Positions 1 to 12,226 are shown, numbered from the stretch's first letter. The stretch is DNA of 64,000 bases from Coraliomargarita sinensis (GCF_003185655.1 NZ_QHJQ01000003.1:124001-188000), one strand, 5' to 3'. The notes: generated from the letters alone by a model not told the origin. Program-made: numbers and translations.

Positions 1-2036
1 CAGCTCTAAAAAAGAAGGCCCCGGCCAAGAAAGTCGCTGCCAGAAAACCGGCAAAGAAAACCGTCAGCAAGACGACCAAGAAAGCTGTCAAAAAAGCTCC
101 GGCCAAGAAAAAGGCGGTGAAAAAGAAAGCTGCTTCCAAGCGAGCCCAAAAGACTGCGGCGAAAAAAGTAGCCAAGAAGACAACAAAAAAGGCCGCCAAG
201 ACAGCCGCCAAGAAAAAGGCCCCGGCCAAGAAAGTCGCTGCTAAAAAGACTGCGGCGAAAAAAGCACCCGCCAAGAAGGAGGTGACGACGGCCAGTGACC
301 TCGATGTCGAAGCCGCGACCAAGAAAGTCGGCCGCAAACGCAAGCTGACCACCAAAGCCCAGGAGCGACTTAACGAACGCATCCGGGGACTGATTCGCCT
401 TTCCAAGGAACAGAGCTTCCTCACCTACAAGGATATCAACAAAGCCCTGCCCGACTCGGTCAATAATCCGGAAGAGATCGAGAACGTCATCTCCATCCTC
501 CAAAACCTGGAAGTCGATATTCTGGATGATTCCGAAGTCGAAGCCTTCAAGGCCCGTCAGGAAGAAAGCGAAGAAAAGGAAGTCCGCAGTTCACAAAACG
601 ACATTCTGGACGACCCCGTCCGCATGTACCTGAAGCAGATGGGCCAGGTGCCTCTCCTTACCCGTGAAGAAGAAGTCGCGATTTCGAAGCGCATCGAAAA
701 AGCCGAACTTCGGGCACAGGACGCCCTCTTCTCCACGGCGTTGACGCTGGAGTTTCAGAACAACGTGGTGCAAAAACTCCTCAACCGCGAGGAGCGCTTT
801 GACCGCGTCGTGCTCGATAAGAAAATCGAAAGCCGCGAAGCTTATTTCAACAGTCTGCCCAAGCTACTCGAAGAAGCCCACAAGCTGGGCGAGCGGATTT
901 ACTCGGCCTGGGACAGTTGTCAGAATGCCTCCAACGAATCGAACGCCAAGCGTGCCCGCACCCGAATGCGCAAATACGAGGAGGAACTGCGCAAGGTGCT
1001 GCGTAAATACTGCCTGAAGCTGAAATGCTTTGAGGATTTCCTCAACGGCCTCAGCCCGGTCTTCCGCGAGATCAGCAACCTTTACGATGACCTGGATACC
1101 GCCAAGCAGGTCACGGCCCGCCGCCGTAAGAAGGTCGACGTCCGCGCCGTCAACAAGCGCCTGAAAGAACTCAAGGCCGAGTTCAAGATGGAGCCCTCGG
1201 AGTTTCGCGACATCATCCGCGAAGTGCGCACCGGCATGCGTGAGGCCCACAAGGCCAAGACCGAGATGGTCGAGGCCAACCTCCGTCTGGTTATTTCGAT
1301 CGCGAAGAAATACACGAACCGTGGTCTCTCCTTCCTCGACCTGATTCAGGAGGGCAACATGGGCCTGATGAAGGCTGTGGAAAAATTCGAGTATCGCCGC
1401 GGCTACAAGTTCTCCACCTACGCGACCTGGTGGATCCGTCAGGCCATCACCCGCTCGATTGCGGACCAGGCGCGCACCATTCGTATCCCGGTCCACATGA
1501 TCGAGACCTTAAACAAGGTCATGCAGGTGCAGAAGCAATTGCTTCAGGAACTCGGCCACGAGCCGACGGCTGAAGAAGTTGCCGACGAAATGCGTCTGCC
1601 GCTTGAGCGCGTGCAAGCCATCATGAAGATGGCCCAGCAGCCTATTTCCCTGCAGAGCCCGGTCGGGGATTCCGACGACACCAACTTCGGTGACTTCATC
1701 GAGGACAAGGGGGCGGAAAACCCGTACGACATGACCGCCTATAGCCTGCTGCGGGAAAAGATCACCGACGTGCTCGACTCATTGACCGAGCGCGAACGCC
1801 GTGTGCTTTCCCTCCGCTTCGGTCTGGCCGACGGCTATTCCAGAACTCTGGAAGAAGTGGGTCGTCAGTTCAAGGTCACCCGTGAGCGTATCCGGCAGAT
1901 TGAAGCAAAAGCGCTACGAAAGATGCGCCACCCCACCCGTATTCGCCAACTTCACGGCTTTTTTGAAGGTGATATTAACTTGGAGAAGCCGGGCATGGAC
2001 AGTATCAAGCGTGAACACGAACAAGCCAAAAAATAA
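1..2036 (+). CDS. rpoD: RNA polymerase sigma factor RpoD (sigma-70), 5' end outside window
   Basis: Primary sigma factor that directs RNA polymerase to housekeeping promoters. The frame is open from base 3, so the gene starts before the window; the GTG at 117 is internal. The visible N-terminus is a long low-complexity tract of Lys/Ala/Pro repeats (KKAPAKK-like units, about nt 3-285). Region 1.2 ([16 protein letters not shown]) is near nt 612, region 2 with the melting/-10 helix ([17 protein letters not shown]) near nt 1400, region 3 near nt 1520-1640, and region 4 with the -35 helix ([19 protein letters not shown]) near nt 1878-1940. All conserved sigma-70 blocks look intact. The basic tail is unusual for sigma-70 and may contact DNA non-specifically, which is inference. 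A lipoprotein gene follows at once, possibly overlapping. Confidence 0.97.
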   Translation, partial: ALKKKAPAKKVAARKPAKKTVSKTTKKAVKKAPAKKKAVKKKAASKRAQKTAAKKVAKKTTKKAAKTAAKKKAPAKKVAAKKTAAKKAPAKKEVTTASDLDVEAATKKVGRKRKLTTKAQERLNERIRGLIRLSKEQSFLTYKDINKALPDSVNNPEEIENVISILQNLEVDILDDSEVEAFKARQEESEEKEVRSSQNDILDDPVRMYLKQMGQVPLLTREEEVAISKRIEKAELRAQDALFSTALTLEFQNNVVQKLLNREERFDRVVLDKKIESREAYFNSLPKLLEEAHKLGERIYSAWDSCQNASNESNAKRARTRMRKYEEELRKVLRKYCLKLKCFEDFLNGLSPVFREISNLYDDLDTAKQVTARRRKKVDVRAVNKRLKELKAEFKMEPSEFRDIIREVRTGMREAHKAKTEMVEANLRLVISIAKKYTNRGLSFLDLIQEGNMGLMKAVEKFEYRRGYKFSTYATWWIRQAITRSIADQARTIRIPVHMIETLNKVMQVQKQLLQELGHEPTAEEVADEMRLPLERVQAIMKMAQQPISLQSPVGDSDDTNFGDFIEDKGAENPYDMTAYSLLREKITDVLDSLTERERRVLSLRFGLADGYSRTLEEVGRQFKVTRERIRQIEAKALRKMRHPTRIRQLHGFFEGDINLEKPGMDSIKREHEQAKK

Positions 2037-2040
2037 GTCT

Positions 2041-2448
2041 TTGAAAAACACATCCTTCACTCTCCTCGCACTGGCCGGCGCGCTGATGCTTGCCGCCTGC
2101 GGCGGTAGCAACAACGTGCGCATTACCGAAGGCACCGAAACGATCGGCAATGCGCCCTCGGGCACCTTGTTTACGACCAAAGAAGCGTCGATCGTCCACG
2201 TCGACCTATCCGGACGACTTGCCACGATTCGTAATGGCAACAAATTTGAGGACGGTGCCTTTCTCATGGTTAAAGATAAAGACGACGGCACCCAAACAGG
2301 CGTGCTCAAAGCACTGCCGAAGCGGGCGACAGGTCTGCGCACGGCCGACGTCCTTGAAGGCAGGCCCGACATCAATGACCTTGTGACCCGTGCTAGTGAT
2401 GCCGAGGCATCTCGGCTCTCGAAAATATATCGTGACGCGGAACAATAA
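2041..2448 (+). CDS. small putative lipoprotein, unknown function
   Basis: About 135 residues. The N-terminus has a lipoprotein signal peptide: a short basic start, a hydrophobic stretch and the lipobox LAAC followed by GG. The mature part is soluble and Asp/Lys/Arg-rich with no domain I recognise. The start is uncertain. TTG at 2041 gives a compact signal peptide, while an in-frame GTG at 2011 would overlap the rpoD end by 26 nt and give a longer basic n-region. Neither has a clear ribosome site. It sits between rpoD and tatA on the same strand. The signal peptide supports a real gene; the role is unknown. Confidence 0.7.
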   Translation: MKNTSFTLLALAGALMLAACGGSNNVRITEGTETIGNAPSGTLFTTKEASIVHVDLSGRLATIRNGNKFEDGAFLMVKDKDDGTQTGVLKALPKRATGLRTADVLEGRPDINDLVTRASDAEASRLSKIYRDAEQ

Positions 2449-2490
2449 TAAGGCTACGCTTACTTATAACGCTTTAATAGGACATCGATC

Positions 2491-2829
2491 ATGCAACCAC
2501 TCGCCTTTCTCCAAAACCTATCCAGCTGGGAAATTATTCTCATCTTCCTGGTCGTCTTGCTCTTTTTTGGCGCCAAGCGTCTTCCGGATCTCTTCCGTTC
2601 CTTCGGTAAGTCGCTCCGCGAATTCAAAAAGGCCACCTCCGAGATAGAGGACGACATTCGCACTGCGATGGAAGAAGAGCCCGAGGAAAACAAGCACGCA
2701 CAACACCCAGCCCAAAAAGAGGCCACCACCGACCCGAAGCAGGTCGAAGCTTCCTCCGAAACCGATGAGAGCGATACAGAACCGGAAACGGAAGAAGAGA
2801 AAAAAGACAATGAGACTTCCAAGGCCTAG
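2491..2829 (+). CDS. tatA: Sec-independent protein translocase TatA/TatE family
   Basis: Pore-forming subunit of the twin-arginine translocation system, which exports folded proteins across the inner membrane. The 112-residue protein has the family layout: a short N-terminus, one membrane helix (about residues 12-28, WEIILIFLVVLLFFGAKRLP), the FGxKRLPDL hinge, an amphipathic helix and a long acidic Glu/Lys-rich tail (residues 60-112). TatA and TatB/E cannot be separated with certainty, but the F-G hinge favours TatA. No tatC is adjacent. A weak AGGA lies about 10 nt before the ATG. A clear terminator follows at 2864-2898. Confidence 0.9.
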   Translation: MQPLAFLQNLSSWEIILIFLVVLLFFGAKRLPDLFRSFGKSLREFKKATSEIEDDIRTAMEEEPEENKHAQHPAQKEATTDPKQVEASSETDESDTEPETEEEKKDNETSKA

Positions 2830-2863
2830 TCTTATCAAAAACACAGACCATACATAATTTCCC

Positions 2864-2898
2864 AAAAAGCGTGCTTCCGCAGGAGTGCGCTTTTTTTT
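2864..2898 (+). terminator. intrinsic terminator after tatA
   Basis: The arms aaaaagcg and cgcttttt enclose a further pairable segment (TGCTTC/GGAGTG with wobbles), and a run of eight T follows the right arm. It closes the rpoD-lipoprotein-tatA stretch and lies just before the rnr start at 2911. Confidence 0.8.
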
Positions 2899-2910
2899 AT
2901 TTTCAATCAT

Positions 2911-5394
2911 ATGAGTAAGACCGGTATCCGACAAAAACTTCTTCAGCTCCTGGGAGCTAAAGATTACATCCCTCTGCGCCGCATGGAAATCGTCGCGGTG
3001 CTTAAGCTAAACAAGGACGAAACCAGGGAACTGCACACCCTGCTCGACACCATGCTGGAACGCGGCGAAATCGCCCGAATTAAAAAGGACCGCCTGTGCA
3101 TCCCCGAGCAGGCCGACTTGATCAGCGGCCGGATCCTATTTCGTCAAAGCGGTGCCGCCACTCTGATGCCGGACGCTCAACCCGGACTCGGCGTTCGTGA
3201 AGGCTATCCCGTGTCCGCCGAAGACACCGGCGTCGCCATGCATGGCGACCAGGTGCTGGCCCGGATCAACGAACGTCCGCGTCGAAAATTTGACAAACGC
3301 GGTAAGGGCAAAGGGCGTAAAGGCCCGGCCCAGTATCAGGACCCCGACGCCAAGCCTGGTGTACGCGTTATTCGTATCCTCAAACGCGCCCGCGAAAGCA
3401 TCGTGGGCACATTGGATCAGGGCCAGCACGCCAGCTTCGTCATCCCGGATGATCCGCGCATCATACAAGACCTGCTGGTCCCGGACCCGAAAAACTCGGG
3501 CATCCGGCCAATCCCGAAAAAGGGCGATAAAGTTGTGGTCAAGATGCTGGAATGGAAACAGCGCCACCTCAATCCGGAGGGTGAGATCATTGAAGTACTG
3601 GGCGAGACCCACGAACCGGACGCCGAGTTCAAGGCGATCCTTTACAAGTACGACCTCGATCCGAAGTTCCCCGCCGCCGTGGAGAAGCAGACCGAAAACA
3701 TCCCGGACAAGGTCAGGGAAAAAGATATCGGCAACCGTATGGACTGTCGCGACCTGTTCACTTTCACAATCGACCCCGATGATGCCAAGGACTTCGACGA
3801 TGCCCTCTCGGTTGAGAAAATAGAGGACGGGAAGGTGCGCATTGGCATCCATATCGCCGATGTCAGCGGATACGTAAAACCCGGAAGCCCACTCGATGTC
3901 GAAGCGCAGGAGCGGGGCAACAGCACCTACCTCGTCGGCACGGTGATTCCCATGCTGCCGCATGCCCTTTCCAACGGACTTTGCTCTCTCGTCGAGGCCG
4001 AAGACCGGCTGACCAAGAGTTGCTTCATCACCTACACGGACAAGGCCGAAATCGCCAATGTGGAATTTGCCAATACGGTGATTCGGAGCAAGAAACGCCT
4101 GACTTATGCCCAGGCTTTCGCCTTCATGACGGAAAAGAGCTTCGATAAGATCCGCGCCACCCCCCTGCCCCCCAAGCACCAGACCGGATCGACCGGGCGC
4201 CCGCTCTCGGAACTGAACAATCAGGAAATGCAGGCGCTGCAAACGCATATCCAGGATCTCTGGCACATCGCTTCGCAGCTTCGCAAGAAGCGTTTTCGCA
4301 AGGGCTCGCTCGATCTGGAAATGACCGAGGTAAAAATCTACGTCGACGAAGAAGGCTTTGCCGACCGCATTGAAAAACAAAGCCACGACGAAAGCCACCA
4401 GTTGATTGAAGAGTTTATGCTCTCGGCCAACGAACAAGTGGCCCGCGTGATGAAACGGGAGAACTTCCCCAGCCTCTATCGTGTGCACGATGAACCGGAA
4501 GAGGAAAAACTGCAGGAACTCCGCGAGACCATGATCACCTTCGGCGTGCCCTGCGGTAATCTCAGCAAACCTCGCGAGATGACTGCCCTGCTCAAAAAAC
4601 TGAAAGAGCACCCGCAGGGCTATACCCTGAAAGTCCATGTCCTGCGCAGCCTCAAGCAGGCACAGTACCGCGCCAGTGCCGATGGCCACTACGGCCTCGC
4701 CAAGCCCGACTACACTCACTTCACCTCCCCTATCCGACGCTACGCCGACCTGGTTGTGCACCGGGTGATCGACACCTACCTGCATAAGATCGGGGCCGAC
4801 TCCGCCCTACCCAACCCGGAGGTGCGTTATAGCACGAGTAAGTTGGAAGCACTGGGCGACCACCTCAGTATTACCGAACGCAACTCGGTCGATGCCGAGC
4901 GCGAGTCGGTCAAAACCAAGCTACTGGAATTCTACGAGCGGCAGTTGGAAAAAGACGATCAGCAGCATTTTCAGGCCGTCATTACCGACGTCAAAAATCA
5001 TGGCCTCTACATTGAGCTCACCGATTCCCTCGCTTTCGGCATGGTCCACATCTCCACCCTCGACGATGACTTCTACCACCCGAACTCGGACGGCACCGCG
5101 CTCATAGGACGCCGCACGCGCCAATCCTATGCGCTCGGGCAACACATCATGGTCAAGGTGGAACGAGTCGACCGCTTCAAGCGACAAATCGACTTTCGAG
5201 CGATCAGCTCCAGCGATTCAAAAAAACCGGCCAAGAAGCAGGCCCGCGCAGGACGGCCGTTCGCCAAGCGCTCCAAATCACGCCGATCCGGTCCGACCGT
5301 CAAAAAAGCGGACTCGAAAGCGAACCCCAAAGACAAAGCGAAAAAAGGCAAAGTCCTGACCAAGCGCCCCCAAAAACACAGAAGGAAAAAGTGA
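2911..5394 (+). CDS. rnr: ribonuclease R (RNase II/RNB family)
   Basis: A 3'-5' exoribonuclease that degrades structured RNA and takes part in RNA quality control. The 827-residue protein has an N-terminal winged-helix segment, cold-shock/OB domains, the RNB catalytic domain with its acidic metal site (the stretch around [20 protein letters not shown], nt ~3754-3810), the downstream RNB motif [16 protein letters not shown] (nt ~4718-4765), an S1 domain ([10 protein letters not shown]... GMVHIS) and a highly basic Lys/Arg tail from about residue 770. Length and order are those of RNase R rather than RNase II. No strong Shine-Dalgarno precedes the ATG, since the upstream space is taken by the tatA terminator. 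Confidence 0.97.
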   Translation: MSKTGIRQKLLQLLGAKDYIPLRRMEIVAVLKLNKDETRELHTLLDTMLERGEIARIKKDRLCIPEQADLISGRILFRQSGAATLMPDAQPGLGVREGYPVSAEDTGVAMHGDQVLARINERPRRKFDKRGKGKGRKGPAQYQDPDAKPGVRVIRILKRARESIVGTLDQGQHASFVIPDDPRIIQDLLVPDPKNSGIRPIPKKGDKVVVKMLEWKQRHLNPEGEIIEVLGETHEPDAEFKAILYKYDLDPKFPAAVEKQTENIPDKVREKDIGNRMDCRDLFTFTIDPDDAKDFDDALSVEKIEDGKVRIGIHIADVSGYVKPGSPLDVEAQERGNSTYLVGTVIPMLPHALSNGLCSLVEAEDRLTKSCFITYTDKAEIANVEFANTVIRSKKRLTYAQAFAFMTEKSFDKIRATPLPPKHQTGSTGRPLSELNNQEMQALQTHIQDLWHIASQLRKKRFRKGSLDLEMTEVKIYVDEEGFADRIEKQSHDESHQLIEEFMLSANEQVARVMKRENFPSLYRVHDEPEEEKLQELRETMITFGVPCGNLSKPREMTALLKKLKEHPQGYTLKVHVLRSLKQAQYRASADGHYGLAKPDYTHFTSPIRRYADLVVHRVIDTYLHKIGADSALPNPEVRYSTSKLEALGDHLSITERNSVDAERESVKTKLLEFYERQLEKDDQQHFQAVITDVKNHGLYIELTDSLAFGMVHISTLDDDFYHPNSDGTALIGRRTRQSYALGQHIMVKVERVDRFKRQIDFRAISSSDSKKPAKKQARAGRPFAKRSKSRRSGPTVKKADSKANPKDKAKKGKVLTKRPQKHRRKK

Positions 5395-5507
5395 GCCGGG
5401 CACACTTGCGAACCCAGCCCGAATCGACCGGTGTATGTTCCATACCAGTGCGTAACTTTTTCCGGTATTATTATACAAATTTAAAAAAGAATTGATACTT
5501 AATGGTT

Positions 5508-5645
5508 GTAGCGATGGCACGACACATGTCACGCCGTCTTGTCCGGCGTAACCCGGTGAAGACGGAAGCCTCGTTGAGCGTAGGCGGAGTGCCGTCGATT
5601 ATCGCTCGAATAGATCGATCGACCTTGCTCTCGCAAGGTCGCTAC
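5508..5645. repeat. dispersed palindromic repeat, family B copy 1, in the 5395-5835 gap
   Basis: The element starts GTAGCGATGGCAC and ends GGTCGCTAC, with an internal GTGCCGTCGA that is complementary to the start, so it can fold back on itself. A shorter relative lies at 27672-27783, sharing CATGTCACGCCGT, CTCGTTGAGCG, AGGCGGAGTGCCGTCGA and ATCGACCTTGCT. The rest of the 441-bp gap shows no convincing gene. It does hold two copies of GTCCTCTGCCATC near 5727 and 5765, perhaps another small repeat. Confidence 0.6.
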
Positions 5646-5835
5646 GAGGACAAACCTTCTTCAAACTGGTATAAATAGCGATTTGTACCTATGGCAGCAA
5701 CGCCCCGGCGTAGGGCGTAGTTCGGGTCCTCTGCCATCATCAGATCTTTTTGTAGTTATGGGAGTCCTCTGCCATCCTTCGTGTCTAATACCACTTCGAA
5801 AAATCGGAACAGATCCGGGATCCCCTCTTCAAAAA

Positions 5836-6789
5836 CTACTGATTTAAAGGTGCATCATCACAGTCCAAGTCACCGATGGCATACTGCATCCCGTTGAGTA
5901 AGAAGGACAGCAGTTCCGGTTGGTGAAAGCTTTGCGCGTTGTGCGATGGCGAGCTGAAGAAAACACGGCCTTTTTCATGCGTCTTAATCCAGGCGACATA
6001 ACGGGGAATGGCGGCGATGGCTTTCTTTTGTTTTTCGGAATTCACTTGAATACTCGAAGTTTCCATTTCCAGCATGGGGGCAAAATTCATTTTTTCATAA
6101 GCACCGCCCAGAATATAGGGTTCATCGTAATGCACGAAGGGCTCACCGCCAAATGGTTTCAGTATCGGATGATCGGGAACCACGGGGTGAAGCGTCACTT
6201 CCTGCTGCCGTGGGTGGTAGTCGAAACTCCCCCCTGCCAACTGACTGAATTCATCCGAATAGTTGAAACTGGTGATTGCCCCGTGTAGCAGGACCAGTCC
6301 GCCCCCCTCTGCCACGTAATCGACGAGGCTTTCGTAGAGGTGCTGTGCCAGCTCTTCCCGAGCCTTGAGCGGCATGTCCGCGTATTTTTTGCCCTCTTCC
6401 CCAATCTTGTCGATAATCACATCGTGAAACAGGTTTCGCTCCCCGCGTTGCGGACAAGTGTTGTTAAGCACAACCGCATCATACTGCTTCAGGCTCTCCG
6501 GACGGAAGACTTCCACATCCTTGGATGTGACGGATTCATAGGCGCCGCTCTCGTCTCCGAGAATTTCAATCACAGCCTGCGTGTGCGGGATGCACCAGTG
6601 CTTGTACCCCGTCGCCAATGAGAAAATCAGCACCTTTCGGGGCTTTTTCGGCTCCGCCTGGACCTTTTTCGGCGCACGCTCGGCGATATTCTGCTTCCAG
6701 TTCTGGTCCAGACGGATGGCATCCAGTTTCGCGTGGCTCGGAACGGTGAACCCGGCGATGAGCAGAAAATAGATAATGTATTTAAGCAT
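5836..6789 (-). CDS. secreted ThuA-like domain protein
   Basis: A 317-residue protein of the ThuA family (glutamine-amidotransferase-like fold), typically linked to carbohydrate metabolism in Verrucomicrobiota and Planctomycetota. A signal peptide precedes the domain when translation starts at 6789 (MLKYIIYFLLIAGFTVPSHA). The domain begins at KVLIFSLATGYKHW and carries the family's GGGLVLLHGA and HPV..DHPI segments. The upstream ORF extension to 6852 has no signal-peptide logic and is not used. The start overlaps the end of the preceding Gfo/Idh/MocA gene by 8 nt, so the two are co-translated and probably act on the same sugar derivative, which is inference. The substrate cannot be told from sequence. 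Confidence 0.85.
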   Translation of the reverse strand: MLKYIIYFLLIAGFTVPSHAKLDAIRLDQNWKQNIAERAPKKVQAEPKKPRKVLIFSLATGYKHWCIPHTQAVIEILGDESGAYESVTSKDVEVFRPESLKQYDAVVLNNTCPQRGERNLFHDVIIDKIGEEGKKYADMPLKAREELAQHLYESLVDYVAEGGGLVLLHGAITSFNYSDEFSQLAGGSFDYHPRQQEVTLHPVVPDHPILKPFGGEPFVHYDEPYILGGAYEKMNFAPMLEMETSSIQVNSEKQKKAIAAIPRYVAWIKTHEKGRVFFSSPSHNAQSFHQPELLSFLLNGMQYAIGDLDCDDAPLNQ

Positions 6790-8101
6790 AATTCTCAAAG
6801 TTATAGGGCGCGCGCATGGGCACATGCATGAGTTTACTGGCCTCAACATCACCCACTATTTCTTCTTTCGTAGGATCCCAATTCAGCTTCCGGCCACCGA
6901 GCTTCATGGAGATATCGTGCAGCACACAAATGGTATTGGAACGATGCCCCACCTCGACCGGGCAAATCGGATCCGTACCTTCACGCGCTGAAACCAAAAA
7001 GTCCTCCATGTGGTTTGAGCTGTTGTAGAGGTTGACTTCGTCTTTTTTCGGTTTGCGGCGAAGCAGTTTTTTGTCGCTGCAGTCCATACCGCCCCGCTCA
7101 CAGTAAGCCCAGCCCTCTTCGGTGATAAACTTCACACCGGGCCGACCGTTGCTCGACGTCATTACCACGCTGTTGCCGTAGTGGGCCTCGCCCTCGTAGC
7201 CGACGTGCACGTCAAAAAGCCCACGATCGGGGAATTGGCCGCTGGCTTGAATACTGGTCGGGCCGCTATCCACGTCAGTACCGTTGCCCCATTGGGCGAT
7301 GTCGTACATGTGCGAACCCCAGCCGGTAATCATGCCCAGGCAGTAGCGGTTGACCTGAAGCCAACCGGGACGGCTGTAGTTGTTTTCCGGATGTACCCGT
7401 GACTCAATGTAAGGGGCTTCCGGGCAAGGGCCGAGCCACATGTCATAGTTGAAATCAGCGGGGGGGGCCGTCGCCTCGCCATCGGCTCGACCTTTGTCCG
7501 TCGGAATCTCCACTTCGATTTTCTTCAGCTCACCCAGCCAGTTGTTACGAATAATGGAGCAGATCTGACGAAAGTAGATACTGGAGCGCTGTTGAGAACC
7601 GGTTTGCAGAACCACATTGTTTTTTCGCACCGCTTTAACCAATTCCTTGCCCTCGGGAATCGAGTAAGTCAGTGGCTTTTGCAGGTAAATGTGTTTACCC
7701 GCATTGGCCGCGGCCACTCCGATCAGGGCGTGCCAGTTCTCCGGCGTGGACACGACCACCCCGTCGATGTCATCGCGGCTTAAAATATTCCGAAAATCGG
7801 TTTCGAGGTCACAATCGACATCGCTCTCGCCCTTGTTCTCGTAGTTCCTGATGACCTTCTTACGCGCGTCCTCGGCCCGGGAGCGGTCGACATCACACAC
7901 TGCAACCATCCGTGCATTAACATGACTTTTATGCCCGTTGTTGAGGGCATTCATCATATCGCCCTGCCCCATGCGACCGGTACCGATCTGCGCCAAGCGC
8001 ATGGTCGAATTCTTCTGACTGCTGCCCCAAAGACCGGACGGGAGGATCGTAAACGAGGCACCGGCAGCGAGGGAGGTTTTGAGGAATGTTTTTCGCTTCA
8101 T
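6782..8101 (-). CDS. Gfo/Idh/MocA family NAD(P)-dependent oxidoreductase, exported
   Basis: 439 residues starting MKRKTFLKTSLAAGASF, a Tat-like export leader with Lys-Arg-Lys in place of a strict twin Arg. It is followed by the Rossmann domain (MRLAQIGTGRMGQGDMMNA), the dinucleotide-fold continuation (DIDGVVVSTPENWHA) and the EKP-like loop appearing as YLQKPLTYS. The C-terminal half is the alpha/beta GFO_IDH_MocA_C-type domain with a GWGSHMYDIAQWG segment common in the bacterial-enzyme subfamily. The start at 8101 is preferred over the longer frame to 8125 because it opens the leader peptide. It is the upstream partner of the ThuA gene. Family assignment is firm; the substrate is unknown. Confidence 0.9.
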   Translation of the reverse strand: MKRKTFLKTSLAAGASFTILPSGLWGSSQKNSTMRLAQIGTGRMGQGDMMNALNNGHKSHVNARMVAVCDVDRSRAEDARKKVIRNYENKGESDVDCDLETDFRNILSRDDIDGVVVSTPENWHALIGVAAANAGKHIYLQKPLTYSIPEGKELVKAVRKNNVVLQTGSQQRSSIYFRQICSIIRNNWLGELKKIEVEIPTDKGRADGEATAPPADFNYDMWLGPCPEAPYIESRVHPENNYSRPGWLQVNRYCLGMITGWGSHMYDIAQWGNGTDVDSGPTSIQASGQFPDRGLFDVHVGYEGEAHYGNSVVMTSSNGRPGVKFITEEGWAYCERGGMDCSDKKLLRRKPKKDEVNLYNSSNHMEDFLVSAREGTDPICPVEVGHRSNTICVLHDISMKLGGRKLNWDPTKEEIVGDVEASKLMHVPMRAPYNFENYA

Positions 8102-8197
8102 AATGTTAATAAGGTAAACTGACAACGACGGTCCTATATGACTTTAACCAAATGATTTTAACAACATAATATTTAAGCCTGTGCTCGGAGCAGACAC

Positions 8198-8228
8198 AAA
8201 AATAGCGCGCCGGTTCCCGGCGCGCTAC
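8198..8228 (-). terminator. intrinsic terminator after katG
   Basis: A perfect 11-bp inverted repeat (TAGCGCGCCGG / CCGGCGCGCTA) around a 3-nt loop. On the minus strand a T run (complement of aaaaa at 8199-8203) follows. It lies 41 nt after the katG stop. Confidence 0.85.
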
Positions 8229-8268
8229 AGAGTGTTCAGGACAGAAACCGTCCTGGAATCTTAAGCGA

Positions 8269-10512
<2,244 letters not shown>

Positions 10513-10938
10513 TTAATCTTGTGATTGGCAGTCGGGGCACAGGCCCCAGTAAATAACTTCGGCTTCGTCGATCTTGTAACCGTGGTCTTCCACCGGATGC
10601 AGGCAGGGCGCCTTTCCTTTCGCACAGTCGACGTCGAGCATAGCCCCACAGGTGCGGCAAAGAAGGTGGTGGTGGTTGTCTGTGCGGGTCTCGTAACGTG
10701 CCGAGGAGCCTGCCGGCTGAAAGCGACGGATCAATCCGTGCTCGCTCAGGGCCGCCAGGGAATCATAGACCGCCTGTCGAGAGACCGTGCCGATTTCGCC
10801 GCGCACGGATTCGGCGATGCTATCCGCCGTGGCATGCGACAAAGTATCCACGCAGCGCAAAACAGACAAACGCTGGGCCGTTACCTGCAGGCCCGCCTCT
10901 TTTAAAGCCGTAGTGGCATCTGTTTGCGTTTGCGACAT
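10513..10938 (-). CDS. Fur family transcriptional repressor, PerR-like
   Basis: A 141-residue metal-dependent repressor with an N-terminal winged helix (QRLSVLRCVDTLSHATAD ... SRQAVYDSLAALSEHGLI) and a C-terminal metal/dimerisation domain with HHHLLCRTCG and CPDC, two CxxC pairs forming the structural zinc site. Position immediately upstream of katG in one operon is the classic context of a peroxide sensor. The PerR reading rests mainly on this context, because metal ligands alone do not separate PerR from Fur. The ATG at 10938 is preferred; the frame extends to a TTG at 10950. The upstream gap (10939-11006) is AT-rich and holds TTGACA on the minus strand at 10968-10973 without a convincing -10. 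Confidence 0.88.
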   Translation of the reverse strand: MSQTQTDATTALKEAGLQVTAQRLSVLRCVDTLSHATADSIAESVRGEIGTVSRQAVYDSLAALSEHGLIRRFQPAGSSARYETRTDNHHHLLCRTCGAMLDVDCAKGKAPCLHPVEDHGYKIDEAEVIYWGLCPDCQSQD

Positions 10939-11006
10939 ATAGCTCAGCAAGACATGATTCTGGATCGTGTCAAGACTTGGACTCTATCTATATTCTTATC
11001 AGGAGT

Positions 11007-11807
11007 TCACGGGGCGAGTGAGCTCCTCATCCTGCCGGGAACATCAGTCGTAATGGACCGAGCACCAAGTGCTTTCATCCGTTTGGCAGTTCCAGAATCG
11101 TTCACCGTCCAAACATGCCACTCAAAACCTGCCTGCTTCAGGGCATGAATATATACTTCCGGAATTTTAACATTTGAGCTGAGACCATCTGCCTCGCTCT
11201 CGTGCAAAGTATGCAAAACTGATTCCAGCGACGGAGTCGCTTTGCCAAATCGATCAGTCTTGAAAGAGCGCAACCAGTATGCTTTCAGCCCGGGCGCAGC
11301 CACTTTGAGCGTTCGAATGACCACTTCGTTGAACGAAATCACCACGACGTGCTGCGCAGGCAGTCCCGATTGCTCTAGCTCTTTCATCAAGATCGGAATC
11401 GCCTCGGGGCCACACTTGATTTCGACATAGATGGTTTTACCCGGCGGTACTGTAGCCAGAACCTCGGCAATCGTCGGTATCATCGCTCCCTTGAAATCTG
11501 CGCCAAATCCAGCCCCCACATCCAGCACTCTCAACTCAGACAGCGTGGACTCGGCAACCACCAGATCTCTGTCGGCCAGCTTATTTGTCTTTGCATCGTG
11601 TATACAGACAAGAACACCGTCCTTGCTGAGATGAAAATCTCCTTCAATCGCATCCGCCCCCTGCTTCCAGGCCAAACGAAAGGCCAGCAGCGTATTTTCC
11701 GGAGCATCCTGGGAGGCGCCCCGGTGGGCGACAATCATCGGGTCCTGCGCGTTGATGGGAAGAATGGCCATACCGCTTAAGATGACTGCAAGAGAAGTCT
11801 TCTTCAT
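11007..11807 (-). CDS. periplasmic glycerophosphodiester phosphodiesterase
   Basis: Hydrolyses glycerophosphodiesters to glycerol-3-phosphate and an alcohol. 266 residues with a signal peptide (MKKTSLAVILSGMAILPINA), then the catalytic HRG..DAPENT motif, the acidic pair in GADAIEGDFHLSKDG, the His of CIHD, the metal-binding E of YVEIKCG and the closing VWTVND. These are the GDPD hallmarks. Length fits a single-domain enzyme. It is on the same strand as the PerR gene but separated by 68 nt, so probably a separate unit. Whether it serves phosphate scavenging or lipid recycling cannot be told. Confidence 0.92.
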   Translation of the reverse strand: MKKTSLAVILSGMAILPINAQDPMIVAHRGASQDAPENTLLAFRLAWKQGADAIEGDFHLSKDGVLVCIHDAKTNKLADRDLVVAESTLSELRVLDVGAGFGADFKGAMIPTIAEVLATVPPGKTIYVEIKCGPEAIPILMKELEQSGLPAQHVVVISFNEVVIRTLKVAAPGLKAYWLRSFKTDRFGKATPSLESVLHTLHESEADGLSSNVKIPEVYIHALKQAGFEWHVWTVNDSGTAKRMKALGARSITTDVPGRMRSSLAP

Positions 11808-11865
11808 TCAGGTTACTTTTTGTTCTTCGTTTTCCAGAGTCATTGAGCCGGGGGCGGAGGCACAC

Positions 11866-12159
11866 TCACTTTCCCATATCCGATTTTGAGGCATCACTGA
11901 CATAATGAGCTGTCAAGCGCGCCAGCGCCACGGCGGCGAGCGGGGTTGAGACGAAAATGCCGCCTACCGCCCAGACGAAGCACCATGCGTTGTCATAGCG
12001 GGCAATGCCGTAAATCACCATCATGACAAAGATAGCCGGAGCGCTTGCGACGAGGAGTTTGGTATGCGTGTGGTTTCGGGGGTCGCTGTATTTGGCACAG
12101 ATGGCCAGAGCGACGAGCCCCACCCCGATGATCGATGCCCAGGTATCAATATCCCCCAT
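11866..12159 (-). CDS. small membrane protein, unknown function
   Basis: 97 residues with about three predicted membrane helices (residues ~8-25, 35-52 and 57-80) and a short charged C-terminus. A good ribosome site (AGGAGAGG) precedes the ATG, which supports a real gene. No family is recognised. Neighbours on the same strand are a lipoprotein gene upstream and the glycerophosphodiesterase downstream, with gaps of about 60 nt each. Confidence 0.65.
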   Translation of the reverse strand: MGDIDTWASIIGVGLVALAICAKYSDPRNHTHTKLLVASAPAIFVMMVIYGIARYDNAWCFVWAVGGIFVSTPLAAVALARLTAHYVSDASKSDMGK

Positions 12160-12226
12160 AATGTCTCGTCCTCTCCTTCATCGTTTTGATTTTTATCTAA
12201 ATGAATCCATGGCTCGCCTCACCGGT

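Noticed and set aside
3136..4785. 549-codon minus-strand frame opposite rnr
   Set aside because: Antisense shadow of rnr with no ribosome site or domain.
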